NCBI GenBank assembly: GCA_016124955.1 | Contig: WGMR01000006.1 | Location: forward strand, 1 to 64,000 | Direction: 5' to 3' | DNA: 64,000 nt | From: Alphaproteobacteria bacterium | GTDB taxonomy: Bacteria; Pseudomonadota; Alphaproteobacteria; UBA9219; RFNS01 | In this document: positions 29,829 through 38,707 of the stretch, piece after piece | Position numbering within the stretch: the first letter of the stretch is position 1 | Layout: each line of letters begins with the position of its first letter | Notes under the pieces: model-generated | What the model saw: only the letters and a program-made list of their open reading frames with translations | Databases searched by the model: none | Told to the model about the DNA's origin: nothing | Position numbers and translations under genes: made by a program

Positions 29829-30374
29829 TTAAACCGCGCGCAGGAAATGCACCGCCGTATCGCCATAGCGACGGCCGAGCAGCGTTTCACACCCGTCCAC
29901 CGCCAACGCCTCGTTCGCCGCGGCTTCCGCCACAACAAGCGCGCCCGGCGCCACCCAGCCCGCGGCGCGCAGGGCGGCGAAGGAAAGCGGCACGAGATCT
30001 TGCCGGTAGGGCGGATCGAGGAACAAAAGGCTGCACGGCTTTTCGGCACGCGGCGGACGCAGCGCATCGGCCCGTTGCACCGTGCATTGTTCTTGCAGCC
30101 CAAGCTTGGCGGTATTTTGTTGCAGCGTTTTCAGCGCGGGCACGGATTTTTCAAACAGCCAGGCATGCGCCGCACCGCGCGAAAGCGCTTCGAGCGCCAG
30201 CGCGCCGGAGCCCGCGAAAGCATCGCAAACCAGCGCGCCATCAAGATCAGCCCAGTCATTATGGGCGATGACGTTAAAAACCGCTTCACGCACGCGGTCC
30301 GCCGTGGGGCGGGTTTCCGGCCCCGGCGGGGCTGCTATCACGCGGCGCGCAAGGCTGCCGCCGACGATACGCAT
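29829..30374 (-). CDS. rsmD: 16S rRNA (guanine-966-N2)-methyltransferase RsmD
   Basis: 181 residues. N-terminus MRIVGGSLARRVIAAPPGPETRPTAD matches the RsmD signature (RIxxG..G..L..P.....RPT.DR.REA.FN). CDAFAGSGALALEALSRGA is SAM motif I and LLFLDPPYRQ is the NPPY-like catalytic motif IV. Methylates G966 in the P-site loop of 16S rRNA. Its start overlaps the rluB stop (TAATG). Convergent with mutL, 3 bp apart. Confidence 0.95.
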   Translation of the reverse strand: MRIVGGSLARRVIAAPPGPETRPTADRVREAVFNVIAHNDWADLDGALVCDAFAGSGALALEALSRGAAHAWLFEKSVPALKTLQQNTAKLGLQEQCTVQRADALRPPRAEKPCSLLFLDPPYRQDLVPLSFAALRAAGWVAPGALVVAEAAANEALAVDGCETLLGRRYGDTAVHFLRAV

Positions 30375-31165
30375 TACCGGCCCTTATCCTTGAAAAAGTT
30401 CGCGAGCTGTTCTTTCAGCACCCGGCGCGGCACTTCTTCCACTTCGCCGCGCGGCAATTTGGCAAGCTGGAACGGGCCGAAGGATGTGCGGATCAACCGC
30501 GTGACCTTGAGGCCGAGATATTCCATCACCTTGCGAACCTCGCGGTTCTTGCCTTCGGTAATACTAACGGAAATCCACGAGTTCGCGCCGTCGGCAATTT
30601 TATCTTCCAGCTCCGCGCGGATCGGCCCGTAGCGCATACCGGCGATGCGAACGCCCTTGCCCAGCAGCCTGAGCCGCTTTTCATCGACCCGGCCGAACAC
30701 GCGCACGCGATAATGGCGCAGCCACGCGTTTTGCGGCAATTCAAGGTGGCGCGCCAGCTCGCCATCGTTCGTGAGCAGCAAAAGCCCTTCGGTCGTGAGA
30801 TCGAGCCGCCCGACGCTGACGACGCGCGGCAGCCCATGGGGCAGTTTATCGAACACCGTCGGCCGGCCCTTGGGATCGCGCGAGGTGGTAACGAGCCCGG
30901 CGGGCTTGTGATAGCGCCAGACGCGCGTAACTTCCGGATCCCCCACCGCATTGCCATCGACCGTGACCTTGTTTTGCGCCGTAATGTTTTGCGCCGGGCT
31001 TTTGAGCGCAATGCCGTCAACCGCGACCCGGCCCGCGAGGATCAGCTTTTCCGCATCGCGCCGCGAACACACGCCCGCGCGCGCCAGGAACTTGGCGACG
31101 CGTTCGCCTTCAAACTTCTTTTCCGCCGGTTCTTTCGCCACGTGTTTCTTTGCCCCGTTTTTCAT
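30374..31165 (-). CDS. rluB: 23S rRNA pseudouridine synthase RluB-type
   Basis: 263 residues. The S4 RNA-binding domain RVAKFLARAGVCSRRDAEKLILAGRVAVDG is followed by the RsuA/RluB catalytic domain with the nucleophile Asp in VGRLDLTTEGLLLLTNDGE, then EGKNREVRKVMEYLGLKV. Isomerises a uridine near the 23S rRNA peptidyl-transferase centre (U2605 in E. coli). I start at ATG 31165 (MKNGAKKHV); ATG 31177 is possible and would almost touch the divergent tadA start at 31179. Operon with rsmD. Confidence 0.93.
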   Translation of the reverse strand: MKNGAKKHVAKEPAEKKFEGERVAKFLARAGVCSRRDAEKLILAGRVAVDGIALKSPAQNITAQNKVTVDGNAVGDPEVTRVWRYHKPAGLVTTSRDPKGRPTVFDKLPHGLPRVVSVGRLDLTTEGLLLLTNDGELARHLELPQNAWLRHYRVRVFGRVDEKRLRLLGKGVRIAGMRYGPIRAELEDKIADGANSWISVSITEGKNREVRKVMEYLGLKVTRLIRTSFGPFQLAKLPRGEVEEVPRRVLKEQLANFFKDKGR

Positions 31166-31178
31166 GCTAGGCAGCATA

Positions 31179-31655
31179 ATGAATAAGACGAACGAGGTCG
31201 AGCGAACCCTTATGACCGGTTTCATGCAACGGGCGCTGGCGCTGGCCGGGGCTGCCGCAGCGGCGGGGGAAGTGCCTGTGGGCGCCGTTCTGGTGGATGC
31301 GGACGGCCATGTTCTGGCCGAGGCCGCCAACGGCACCGAAGCGGGCAACGACCCCACGGCGCACGCAGAAATGCTTGTTTTGCGGGCGGGCGGGGCCAAA
31401 CTGGGCAGCCCGCGGCTTACGGCGTGCGACCTTTACGTGACGCTTGAGCCATGCGCCATGTGCGCTGCCGCCATATCGTTCGCGCGCATACGCAGGCTTT
31501 ATTACGGCGCGTACGACCCGAAGGGCGGCGCAGTCGATCACGGGCCGAAATTCTTCGCCCAGCCCACTTGCCACCACGCGCCCGAAGTTTATGGCGGCGT
31601 GGAAGAACAGAAGGCCGCAGAATTGCTGAAGGGATTTTTCAAGGAAAGGCGTTAG
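31179..31655 (+). CDS. tadA: tRNA-specific adenosine deaminase
   Basis: 158 residues from ATG 31179; ATG 31212 ([12 protein letters not shown]) matches family N-termini better and would give 147. The deaminase zinc site is complete: [10 protein letters not shown] (HAE) and EPCAMCAAA (PCxxC). Converts A34 to inosine in tRNA-Arg(ACG), and the substrate tRNA is encoded in this window (13604-13680). Divergent from rluB, with starts only 2-50 bp apart, so each promoter must lie inside the other's 5' region. Convergent with purD. Confidence 0.95.
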   Translation: MNKTNEVERTLMTGFMQRALALAGAAAAAGEVPVGAVLVDADGHVLAEAANGTEAGNDPTAHAEMLVLRAGGAKLGSPRLTACDLYVTLEPCAMCAAAISFARIRRLYYGAYDPKGGAVDHGPKFFAQPTCHHAPEVYGGVEEQKAAELLKGFFKERR

Positions 31656-32932
31656 GCCGCTTTTCCGACCGCGCGCCAGCCGATATCGCGGCGGCAAAAA
31701 CCTTCCGGCCACTGCACCCTGTCCACCGCTTCATAGGCGCGCGCCTGCGCGGCGCGTATATCGGGCCCCGTGGCGGTAACGCCAAGCACGCGCCCGCCCG
31801 TGGCCACGACCGCGCCCGCATCGTTGCGCGCCGTGCCCGCATGGAACACCACCGTGCCCGGCACCCGCCCGGCGTTTTCAAGCCCGCCGATCACCGTGTT
31901 TTTGCGGTATTTCCCGGGATAGCCTTCGGCCGCCATCACGACGCAAAGCGCCGCATGATCGTGCCATTCGAGTTTCACACTGCCCAATTTGCCGGTCGCG
32001 GCCGCGAACAGAACCTGCAGCAAATCGCTTTTGAGGCGCGGCAGCATCGCCTGCGTTTCCGGATCGCCGAAGCGCACGTTGTATTCAAGCAATTTCGGCC
32101 CGCTTTTCGTAAGCATGAGCCCGGCGAACAACACTCCGCAATATGGCCGCCCCGCCGCCGCCATGGCGCGCATGGTAGGCATGATCATTTCCGCCATCAC
32201 GCGTTCCTGCAGCGCCCGCGTCATGGCGGGCGCGGGCGAATAGGCGCCCATGCCGCCGGTGTTGGGGCCTTTATCGCCATCGAACACCGCCTTATGATCC
32301 TGCGCGGACGCGAAAGGCACGGCGTTTTCACCATCACACAAGGCAAAGAAGCTTACTTCTTCCCCTTCCATAAATTCTTCGATCACCAGCTCGCCGCCCG
32401 CATCGCCGAAGACCTTGTCTTCCATCGCGTCCGTCACCGCCTGCAGCGCTTCATCGAGCGTGCGTGCGACCGTAACGCCCTTGCCAGCCGCAAGCCCATC
32501 GGTTTTTACAACGATGGGCGCACCGCGTTCGCGGATATAGGCGCGGGCCGCCTCGGCTTCGGTAAAACGGCCATAGGCGGCGGTGGGTACGCCCGCACGC
32601 GCCACGATGTCTTTCATAAAACCTTTCGATCCTTCCATTTCAGCCGCGCCCTTGCCCGGGCCAAAACAGGCGAAGCCCGCTTCACGCATGGCATCAGCCA
32701 CCCCGTTCACGAGCGGACCTTCGGGCCCGACCACGACCAGATCGATTTTATGTTCCTTCGCGGCTGCGACCAGCGCGGCGTTATCTTCGGCGCTGACGGG
32801 CAGGCAGGTCGCGATGCCGGCGATGCCCGCATTCCCGGGCGCGCAGAACAGCGCTTCACATTGCGGCGATTGCCCGATAGCCCAGCAGAGCGCATGTTCG
32901 CGCCCGCCCGCGCCGATAACCAGAACCTTCAT
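31652..32932 (-). CDS. purD: Phosphoribosylamine-glycine ligase
   Basis: 426 residues, standard length. N-terminus [22 protein letters not shown]-grasp segments [16 protein letters not shown] and [18 protein letters not shown]; then [12 protein letters not shown] and [20 protein letters not shown]. Catalyses step two of purine synthesis (GAR synthetase). The open frame continues far upstream across xseA, but ATG 32932 is the only start that gives the family N-terminus. Its last bases overlap the tadA stop region by 4 bp. Divergent from xseA, 45 bp apart. Confidence 0.97.
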   Translation of the reverse strand: MKVLVIGAGGREHALCWAIGQSPQCEALFCAPGNAGIAGIATCLPVSAEDNAALVAAAKEHKIDLVVVGPEGPLVNGVADAMREAGFACFGPGKGAAEMEGSKGFMKDIVARAGVPTAAYGRFTEAEAARAYIRERGAPIVVKTDGLAAGKGVTVARTLDEALQAVTDAMEDKVFGDAGGELVIEEFMEGEEVSFFALCDGENAVPFASAQDHKAVFDGDKGPNTGGMGAYSPAPAMTRALQERVMAEMIMPTMRAMAAAGRPYCGVLFAGLMLTKSGPKLLEYNVRFGDPETQAMLPRLKSDLLQVLFAAATGKLGSVKLEWHDHAALCVVMAAEGYPGKYRKNTVIGGLENAGRVPGTVVFHAGTARNDAGAVVATGGRVLGVTATGPDIRAAQARAYEAVDRVQWPEGFCRRDIGWRAVGKAA

Positions 32933-32977
32933 ATCCGCCCCGCTTCCATATCCGTTTAATCCGGCTACAATAGTGGC

Positions 32978-34393
32978 ATGCCCAAAAACGCAACACCCAG
33001 CCTGATCGACCAGCCGCGCCCCGGCAGCAACCTGCCGAAATTTACCGTTTCGGAGCTTTCGGGGCAACTTAAACGCACGGTCGAGGACCGTTTCGGCCAG
33101 ATTCGCGTGCGCGGCGAGATCAGCGAGTGCAAATTCCACAGCAACGGGCATGTTTACCTGACCTTGAAGGAAGATAAAGCCATTCTGGCGGGCGTTATCT
33201 GGCACGGCGCAACGGGCCGCGCCGGGATGCGCCCCGAAGTGGGGATGGAGGTTATCTGCACCGGGCGGCTGACGATTTATGCCGGGCAATCGAAATACCA
33301 GCTGGTGGTCGAGCAAATGGCGCTGGCGGGCGAAGGCGCCTTGCTCAAGCTGATTGAAGACAGAAAGAAAAAGCTGGCCGCCGAAGGGCTGTTCGACGAG
33401 GACCGCAAAAAACCGCTGCCTTCCCTGCCGCGCGTGATCGGGGTCGTGACCTCCCCCACCGGCGCGGTGATACGCGATATTCTGCACCGGCTGCGCAACC
33501 GCTTTCCCTGCCATGTGATCGTCTGGCCCGTGGCGGTGCAGGGCGAGGGCGCGGCGGCGCAAATCGCGGCCGGGATCGAAGGTTTCAACCGGCTTGGCGC
33601 AAACGATGGCGCGGCACGGCCCGATTTGCTGATTGTCGCGCGCGGCGGCGGTTCGATCGAAGATCTGATGCCGTTCAACGAAGAAATTGTGGTGCGCGCG
33701 GCGGCCGCGAGCAAAATTCCGCTTATTTCCGCCGTCGGGCACGAAACCGATACTACGCTGATTGATTTTGCTTCCGATGTGCGCGCGCCGACGCCGACGG
33801 CGGCAGCCGAAATGGCGGTGCCCGTACGCGCGGACTTGATCGATGCGCTGGAAAACGCCGGCGCGCGCCTGCGCGGCGCGCTGAAACGCGAATTGCAGGG
33901 CCGGACCGAGCGGCTGGCGGCGCTGGCGCGCACGCTTGGCGACCCGCGCAGGATGCTGGAGCCGCTTTTGCAAAGGCTCGACGACCGGGGCGAAAGGCTG
34001 GCCGCGGCGGTGCGCGGCACGATGCAGGCCCGTGCCGATACGCTCGCGCGCATCGCAGCGAAGCTGCGCCACCCGCGCGAAATTCTGGCGCAGGCGGAAA
34101 CGCGGCTGGCGGCGGATGCGCGCGCGATGGGGCTTGCCATGCGCCGCGTGTACGAACAACGTGAAGCGCTGCTGGCCCGCACCGCGCCGCTTCTGGAAAG
34201 CCTTTCGCCGAAAAAAGTTTTGCAGCGCGGCTATACGCTTGTGCGCGACGGCGCTGGCCATGCGATAACGGCGGCGGCGATGGCACAAAGCGGCAGCGCG
34301 GTCGATATCATATTCCACGACGGCGAGCGCAAGGCCGTGATTGACGGCGAGGCCGGGAGCAAAAAACAGAAACAGGGCAAGCTGTTCGATTAA
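32978..34393 (+). CDS. xseA: Exodeoxyribonuclease VII large subunit
   Basis: 471 residues. N-terminal OB fold ([26 protein letters not shown]), catalytic core with [13 protein letters not shown] and [18 protein letters not shown], then [28 protein letters not shown]-type region, a long coiled-coil-like helical part (420 Leu/Arg/Ala-rich) and the C-terminal [13 protein letters not shown]. Degrades single-stranded DNA in repair with XseB (not in this window). Its TAA stop overlaps the stop of convergent lpxK (34390-34393). Confidence 0.96.
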   Translation: MPKNATPSLIDQPRPGSNLPKFTVSELSGQLKRTVEDRFGQIRVRGEISECKFHSNGHVYLTLKEDKAILAGVIWHGATGRAGMRPEVGMEVICTGRLTIYAGQSKYQLVVEQMALAGEGALLKLIEDRKKKLAAEGLFDEDRKKPLPSLPRVIGVVTSPTGAVIRDILHRLRNRFPCHVIVWPVAVQGEGAAAQIAAGIEGFNRLGANDGAARPDLLIVARGGGSIEDLMPFNEEIVVRAAAASKIPLISAVGHETDTTLIDFASDVRAPTPTAAAEMAVPVRADLIDALENAGARLRGALKRELQGRTERLAALARTLGDPRRMLEPLLQRLDDRGERLAAAVRGTMQARADTLARIAAKLRHPREILAQAETRLAADARAMGLAMRRVYEQREALLARTAPLLESLSPKKVLQRGYTLVRDGAGHAITAAAMAQSGSAVDIIFHDGERKAVIDGEAGSKKQKQGKLFD

Positions 34394-35364
34394 TTCCTGA
34401 TCGAGCGGTGCAGCAGATGCAGCATCTGCGGCCCGTTATCGAACACAAGCTCGACCGGCACAACATTCACCTGCGCCCTCCATTCCGGCATAAGCCGCAC
34501 GGCATCCTTGGCCGTGGTGACGAGCCGCGCGCTGTGGCGCTGCGCCACTTCCGCCAGTTGCTGCCAATCGCCCGCGCTATAGGGATGATGATCGGGAAAT
34601 TCATAGGCCGCGCTGAGATGCAGGCCCACATCGCGGCAGGTCGTGAAAAACTTGTCCGGGTTGCCGATGCCGGAAAAAGCCACGAAATTCCCGGCTTTAT
34701 TGAAGCCTTCGGGCAATGCCGGTTCCAGCCGCGCGGTCAACACCGGCACGGCGTGCGAGAATTGTTCCGCCGTCGCGTGCCTGTCGGGGCCCACGATCAC
34801 GGCCGCCTGTATGCGGGAAAGCGCGGCGCGCAGCGATTCCCGTAGCGGCCCGGCGGGCAAAACCCGGCCATTACCCAGCCCGCGCATGCCATCGACCACG
34901 AGAAAGGCAAGGTCATGATAAACGGTGGGGTTTTGCAAACCGTCATCGAGGATAACCTGCGTCGCGTCTTCGGCGGCGATGGAAACGCCCTTCGCCTTGT
35001 TCTTGGATATCCATGTGGGCGCCGCCTGCGCCAGCAAAAGCGGCTCATCGCCCACCTCCGCCGCACTATGTTTGCCGGGATCGACCAGCAGCGGGCCTTG
35101 CGCGCTGCCGCCATAGCCGCGCGAAACGAAGGCGGGCCTTTGCCCCATTTCCTGCAGCATGCGCGCGGTCGCAAGCGCGACCGGCGTTTTGCCCGCACCG
35201 CCCACAACAAGGTTGCCGATGCAGATCACCGGCTGCGGCGCGCGGTAGGGCCGCGCAGCAACGCGGTGCAGCGTGCCGCCCGCCTGATAGACCATGGAAA
35301 CGGGTTCGAGCGCGTAGGAAGGCGCGCTGGGCAACCCATACCAGAAAGCCGGCGTCTTCCTCAT
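34390..35364 (-). CDS. lpxK: Tetraacyldisaccharide 4'-kinase
   Basis: 324 residues. Phosphorylates the 4' position of the lipid A precursor at the inner membrane. Seen: the conserved N-terminus PAFWYGLP and [21 protein letters not shown] (P-loop), [36 protein letters not shown]-type catalytic segment and [11 protein letters not shown]. Start ATG 35364 has GGGAGG upstream and overlaps the waaA stop by four bases (ATGA), so the pair is translationally coupled. Last gene of the long minus-strand run that begins at 43962. Confidence 0.95.
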   Translation of the reverse strand: MRKTPAFWYGLPSAPSYALEPVSMVYQAGGTLHRVAARPYRAPQPVICIGNLVVGGAGKTPVALATARMLQEMGQRPAFVSRGYGGSAQGPLLVDPGKHSAAEVGDEPLLLAQAAPTWISKNKAKGVSIAAEDATQVILDDGLQNPTVYHDLAFLVVDGMRGLGNGRVLPAGPLRESLRAALSRIQAAVIVGPDRHATAEQFSHAVPVLTARLEPALPEGFNKAGNFVAFSGIGNPDKFFTTCRDVGLHLSAAYEFPDHHPYSAGDWQQLAEVAQRHSARLVTTAKDAVRLMPEWRAQVNVVPVELVFDNGPQMLHLLHRSIRN

Positions 35365-36644
35365 ACGCCCCTCCCCGCTTCGGGCAAAACGGGCCGCAGC
35401 ATTTCGATCACGCGATCGAGCACATCCTGATTGTTTTGCGCAACCCGTAGCGCGCCTTGCGCCATTTGCGCGCGCTTTTCCCCATCGCTCAGCAAATGTT
35501 GTAACGCGCGATGCAGCGCTTCCGGGGCTTCGATCTGCAGCGCGGCGCCGGCATGCTTCATTTGCGCAATCACTTCGCTGAAGTTCGTCATATCGGGCCC
35601 GCAAATGATCGCGCTTTCGAGCCAGGCGGGCTCGATCGGGTTATGGCCGCCCACTTGCGCAAAGGTGCCGCCGATGAACACCACCGGCACGAGGCGGTAG
35701 AACAGCCCCAACTCGCCCAATGTATCGGCCAGATAAACGCCGGTTTCCCGGCCGGGCAAGGCGCCCGCGCTCCGCCGCGCGAACGGCAACCCGTTTTGCG
35801 CGAGCAACGCGGCGATGGCTTCGCCGCGCGCCGGGTGGCGCGGCACGATGATGGTGAGCAGATCCGGGAATTTAGCGGCAAGCGCCTTATGCGCGGCAAT
35901 GGCGGTTTCTTCTTCTCCGGGATGGCTTGAAGCCATAAGCCAAACAGGGCGCGGGCCAACCTGTTCGCGCAACAATTCGAGCTTCCCTTCATCATAGGGC
36001 AGCGGGATGGTGGCGTATTTCAGGTTGCCGCCATATTGCACACGCGGCGCGCCAAGCTCTTCGAAGGCGGCTACGGCGGCTTCGGTTTGCGTCAGGCACA
36101 GGCGGAAAGTGGAAAGCAGCTGTGCGATCCAGCCGCGCATAGCGCCCCAACGCCGCAGCGAACGCGCCGACATGCGCGCGTTGATCAGGGCCGCCGGAAT
36201 TTCGCGCGCGCGTGCCTCGGCCAAAAGGTTGGGCCACAGTTCGCTTTCGACCCACAGCGCAGCATCGGGCTTCCAGTGATCGAGGAAGCGGCGCACAAAA
36301 GCGATACGATCGACCGGGATATATTGGTGCACGGTGCGCGGCGGCAGACGCCCGGCCACGACGGCAGCCGAAGTTACGGTGCCGGTTGTGAGCAGGAAAT
36401 GCGCTTCGGGCAAATCTTCCCCCAGCTTTTCAAGCAAAAGCAACACCGACATCATCTCGCCCACGCTGGCGGCGTGGCACCAGACCAGCGCGCCGGGCGG
36501 GCGCGGGGCGCTTGCTTGCCCGCGCCGTTCGGCCACGCGCGCAGGGTCTTCCCGGCCGCGGCGCAGGCGTTGCTGCAACAACAGGGAAACAAGGGGCGCG
36601 CCCGCCCCGGTGCCGAGGCGGTAAAGGGACTGCCAGATGCTCAT
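35361..36644 (-). CDS. waaA: 3-deoxy-D-manno-octulosonic acid (Kdo) transferase
   Basis: 427 residues, GT30 family. N-terminal anchor-like segment SLYRLGTGAGAPLVSLLLQ, GALVWCHAASVGEMMSVLLL with the conserved HAASVGE, then TTGTVTSAAV, QYIPVD and, in the second Rossmann domain, WLMASSHPGEEE, VIGGTFAQVGGHNPIEPA-type motif and GPDMTNF. Transfers Kdo to lipid IVA on the cytoplasmic face. Downstream of a GT4 glycosyltransferase by 22 bp and overlapping lpxK. An alphaproteobacterial Kdo-lipid A pathway is thus clustered here. Confidence 0.95.
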   Translation of the reverse strand: MSIWQSLYRLGTGAGAPLVSLLLQQRLRRGREDPARVAERRGQASAPRPPGALVWCHAASVGEMMSVLLLLEKLGEDLPEAHFLLTTGTVTSAAVVAGRLPPRTVHQYIPVDRIAFVRRFLDHWKPDAALWVESELWPNLLAEARAREIPAALINARMSARSLRRWGAMRGWIAQLLSTFRLCLTQTEAAVAAFEELGAPRVQYGGNLKYATIPLPYDEGKLELLREQVGPRPVWLMASSHPGEEETAIAAHKALAAKFPDLLTIIVPRHPARGEAIAALLAQNGLPFARRSAGALPGRETGVYLADTLGELGLFYRLVPVVFIGGTFAQVGGHNPIEPAWLESAIICGPDMTNFSEVIAQMKHAGAALQIEAPEALHRALQHLLSDGEKRAQMAQGALRVAQNNQDVLDRVIEMLRPVLPEAGRGV

Positions 36645-36666
36645 GGAAATCTAGTATATAGATACC

Positions 36667-37803
36667 TTAGAGGGGCGCACCGAAAAAACGCCGCCGCAAG
36701 GATTGCAGAAAATCGATCGCCCGGCGAATACGCCGGGTTCTGCGCTTGCCGAACTGCGTTTCGGCCTGCAGGTTCTGCAGGAACTGGCCCGTGCAGCTTG
36801 CCCACGAATAGCGCGAGGCAAAGGCACGCGCCGCTTCCGGATCGGGCGGCGCGGCCAGAACATCGCGCACGGCGCGGCCCAGATCTTCATCAAGCCGGGC
36901 AAAGCTTTTGACCTCCTCCGCGTCGGCAAAAATATCGCGGGGGCCGGGGGCAGGATAGGCCGCAACCGGCAGGCCACACGCCATGCCTTCCAGCAGCACC
37001 AGCCCGAACGTATCGGTGCGGGACGGAAACACGAACACATCGGCGCCGGCATAGTGGCGCGCAAGGTCTTCGCCGGTTTTCTTGCCGAGGAAATGCGCCT
37101 TCGGGTATTTTGCCTTCAGCATGTCGAAATCCGGCCCGTCGCCGATGATCACTTTGCTACCGGGCATATCGAGCGACAAAAGATCATCAAGATTTTTTTC
37201 GACCGCCACGCGACCCACATAAACCGCGATCGGCCGAGGCAAATCGCGGTAGGCCGGGACATCCTTGCCATAGGGCTTAAACACCGTGGTATCGACGCCG
37301 CGCGACCACGGCCTGATACGATGGAAGCGCCGGGTTGAAAGTTCGCGCGTGATCGAAGGCGTGGCCACCATCAGCGCGCCCGAAGGAGCATGGAAACGGC
37401 GCATCAGCATATAGGTGAGCCGCTTCATCAGCCGCCGGATCCCGCGCGGCGAGCGTTTGGCGACATATTCGGGAAACGCGGTGTGATAGGCGGTGGAGAA
37501 AGGCCGGTCCTGCATCAGGCAAACGCGGCGCGCCGCCCAGCCAAGCGGCCCTTCGGTGGCGATATGGATATAATCGGGGTTGAAGGCGCGGTAGATTTTG
37601 CGAATGCGCCCATAGGCGAACATTTCCAGCTTGATTTCGGGGTATGTGGGCAGCGGGAAGGTCAGGCTTCCATCAATATCCGGGCCCACCATTTCGACCG
37701 TGTGGCCCATTTTCGCAAGCTCGGCGCTTGTATGTTCAAGCGTGCGGACAACGCCGTTGGTTTGCGGGTGCCACGCATCTGATACGATTAAAATACGGCT
37801 CAT
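36667..37803 (-). CDS. GT4-family glycosyltransferase, partner of PlcP-like gene
   Basis: 378 residues, GT-B fold. N-terminus RILIVSDAWHPQTNGVVRTLEH; sugar-nucleotide site VGRVAVEKNLDDLL, VIIGDGP, and the GT4 E-x7-E motif in TFGLVLLEGMACGLPV. A basic C-terminus (RRTRRIRRAID) suggests membrane association. The gene overlaps the upstream metallophosphoesterase by four bases. In several alphaproteobacteria a PlcP-type phospholipase C is paired with a glycosyltransferase (Agt) that makes glycosyl-diacylglycerol from the released diacylglycerol; this pair resembles that arrangement. The position before waaA/lpxK leaves an LPS role open. Confidence 0.85.
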   Translation of the reverse strand: MSRILIVSDAWHPQTNGVVRTLEHTSAELAKMGHTVEMVGPDIDGSLTFPLPTYPEIKLEMFAYGRIRKIYRAFNPDYIHIATEGPLGWAARRVCLMQDRPFSTAYHTAFPEYVAKRSPRGIRRLMKRLTYMLMRRFHAPSGALMVATPSITRELSTRRFHRIRPWSRGVDTTVFKPYGKDVPAYRDLPRPIAVYVGRVAVEKNLDDLLSLDMPGSKVIIGDGPDFDMLKAKYPKAHFLGKKTGEDLARHYAGADVFVFPSRTDTFGLVLLEGMACGLPVAAYPAPGPRDIFADAEEVKSFARLDEDLGRAVRDVLAAPPDPEAARAFASRYSWASCTGQFLQNLQAETQFGKRRTRRIRRAIDFLQSLRRRFFGAPL

Positions 37804-38663
37804 GCAGGGGCCAGCTCTCCGGCCCTTTCGGACGGCGCCATCTGAAGCAGCGCATCGCGCTGCTTGGTCCAGTGGATGATTTCCAGCCGCCCGTCCATAT
37901 GTTCGACCATCGCGGTGCAGGATTCCACCCAATCGCCATCGTTGCAGTACAGCACCTTGCCGATCATGCGCATTTCGGCATGATGGATATGGCCGCACAC
38001 GACGCCATCGACATTCTGCCGCCGCGCTTCTTCGGCGATGAAGGTTTCGAACGCGCCGATATGCTCAACCGCGTTCTTGACCTTGTGCTTGAGATAGGCG
38101 GAAAGCGACCAGTAACTGAAGCCCAGCTTGCGCCGCACATAGTTGAAGACCGTGTTGATGCCGAGCGCGAGCGTGTAGGCGGCATCGCCGAGATGCGCAA
38201 GCCATTTGGCGCAGCCCATCACCGCATCGAACTGATCGCCATGCAGAATATAGAGGCGCTTGCCGTCGGCCGTGGTGTGGATGATGCTGTCCTTGACCTG
38301 CACGCCGCCGAAATTGAGCCCGAGATAATCGCGCGCCATTTCATCGTGGTTGCCGGGCAGGAACACGACCTGCGCGCCCTTGCGCGCGCGGCGCATAACT
38401 TTCTGGATCACATCGTTGTGCGCCTGCGGCCAGTACCAGCGCTTGCGCAGCTGCCAGCCATCGACGACATCGCCGACCAGATACAGGTAATCGGATTCCG
38501 TGTGCTTCAGGAAATCCAGCAACGTTTCAGCCTGACACCCGCGGGTGCCGAGATGAATATCGGATATCCAGATTGTTCGATAACGAAGCTGCGGAGGATT
38601 ACCTGGATCCTGAGAAACAAACGGCGGCGTAGCGGGGGTTAGCCTACGCGTATCGTCTGGCAT
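37800..38663 (-). CDS. PlcP-like metallophosphoesterase (UDP-2,3-diacylglucosamine hydrolase family)
   Basis: 287 residues. All calcineurin-type metal motifs are in place: ISDIHLGTRG (D.H), VGDVVDGW (GD), LPGNHDEM (GNHD), ILHGDQF and CGHIHHAEM (GH.H). The WYWPQAHNDVIQK and YWSLSAYLKHKVKNAV segments are those of the PlcP-like branch rather than E. coli LpxH. PlcP in Sinorhizobium hydrolyses phospholipids under phosphate stress to release diacylglycerol. The first 25 residues are a disordered Pro/Thr-rich leader. It heads the GT4-waaA-lpxK run, 44 bp after pmbA; no convincing Pho box is visible in that gap. Confidence 0.85.
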   Translation of the reverse strand: MPDDTRRLTPATPPFVSQDPGNPPQLRYRTIWISDIHLGTRGCQAETLLDFLKHTESDYLYLVGDVVDGWQLRKRWYWPQAHNDVIQKVMRRARKGAQVVFLPGNHDEMARDYLGLNFGGVQVKDSIIHTTADGKRLYILHGDQFDAVMGCAKWLAHLGDAAYTLALGINTVFNYVRRKLGFSYWSLSAYLKHKVKNAVEHIGAFETFIAEEARRQNVDGVVCGHIHHAEMRMIGKVLYCNDGDWVESCTAMVEHMDGRLEIIHWTKQRDALLQMAPSERAGELAPA

Positions 38664-38707
38664 TTGCGGCCTCTAATATTGGGCGAATCAGGCATAAACA
38701 AAATAAC

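Noticed and set aside
32933-34318. The purD frame stays open far upstream, across xseA on the other strand.
   Set aside because: The extension has no purD features, and the family N-terminus begins at ATG 32932.
37800-38663. Naming the metallophosphoesterase LpxH.
   Set aside because: Its sequence pattern (WYWPQAHND, YLKHKVKNAV) fits the PlcP-like branch, not E. coli LpxH. The family label is kept in the call, but no symbol is given.
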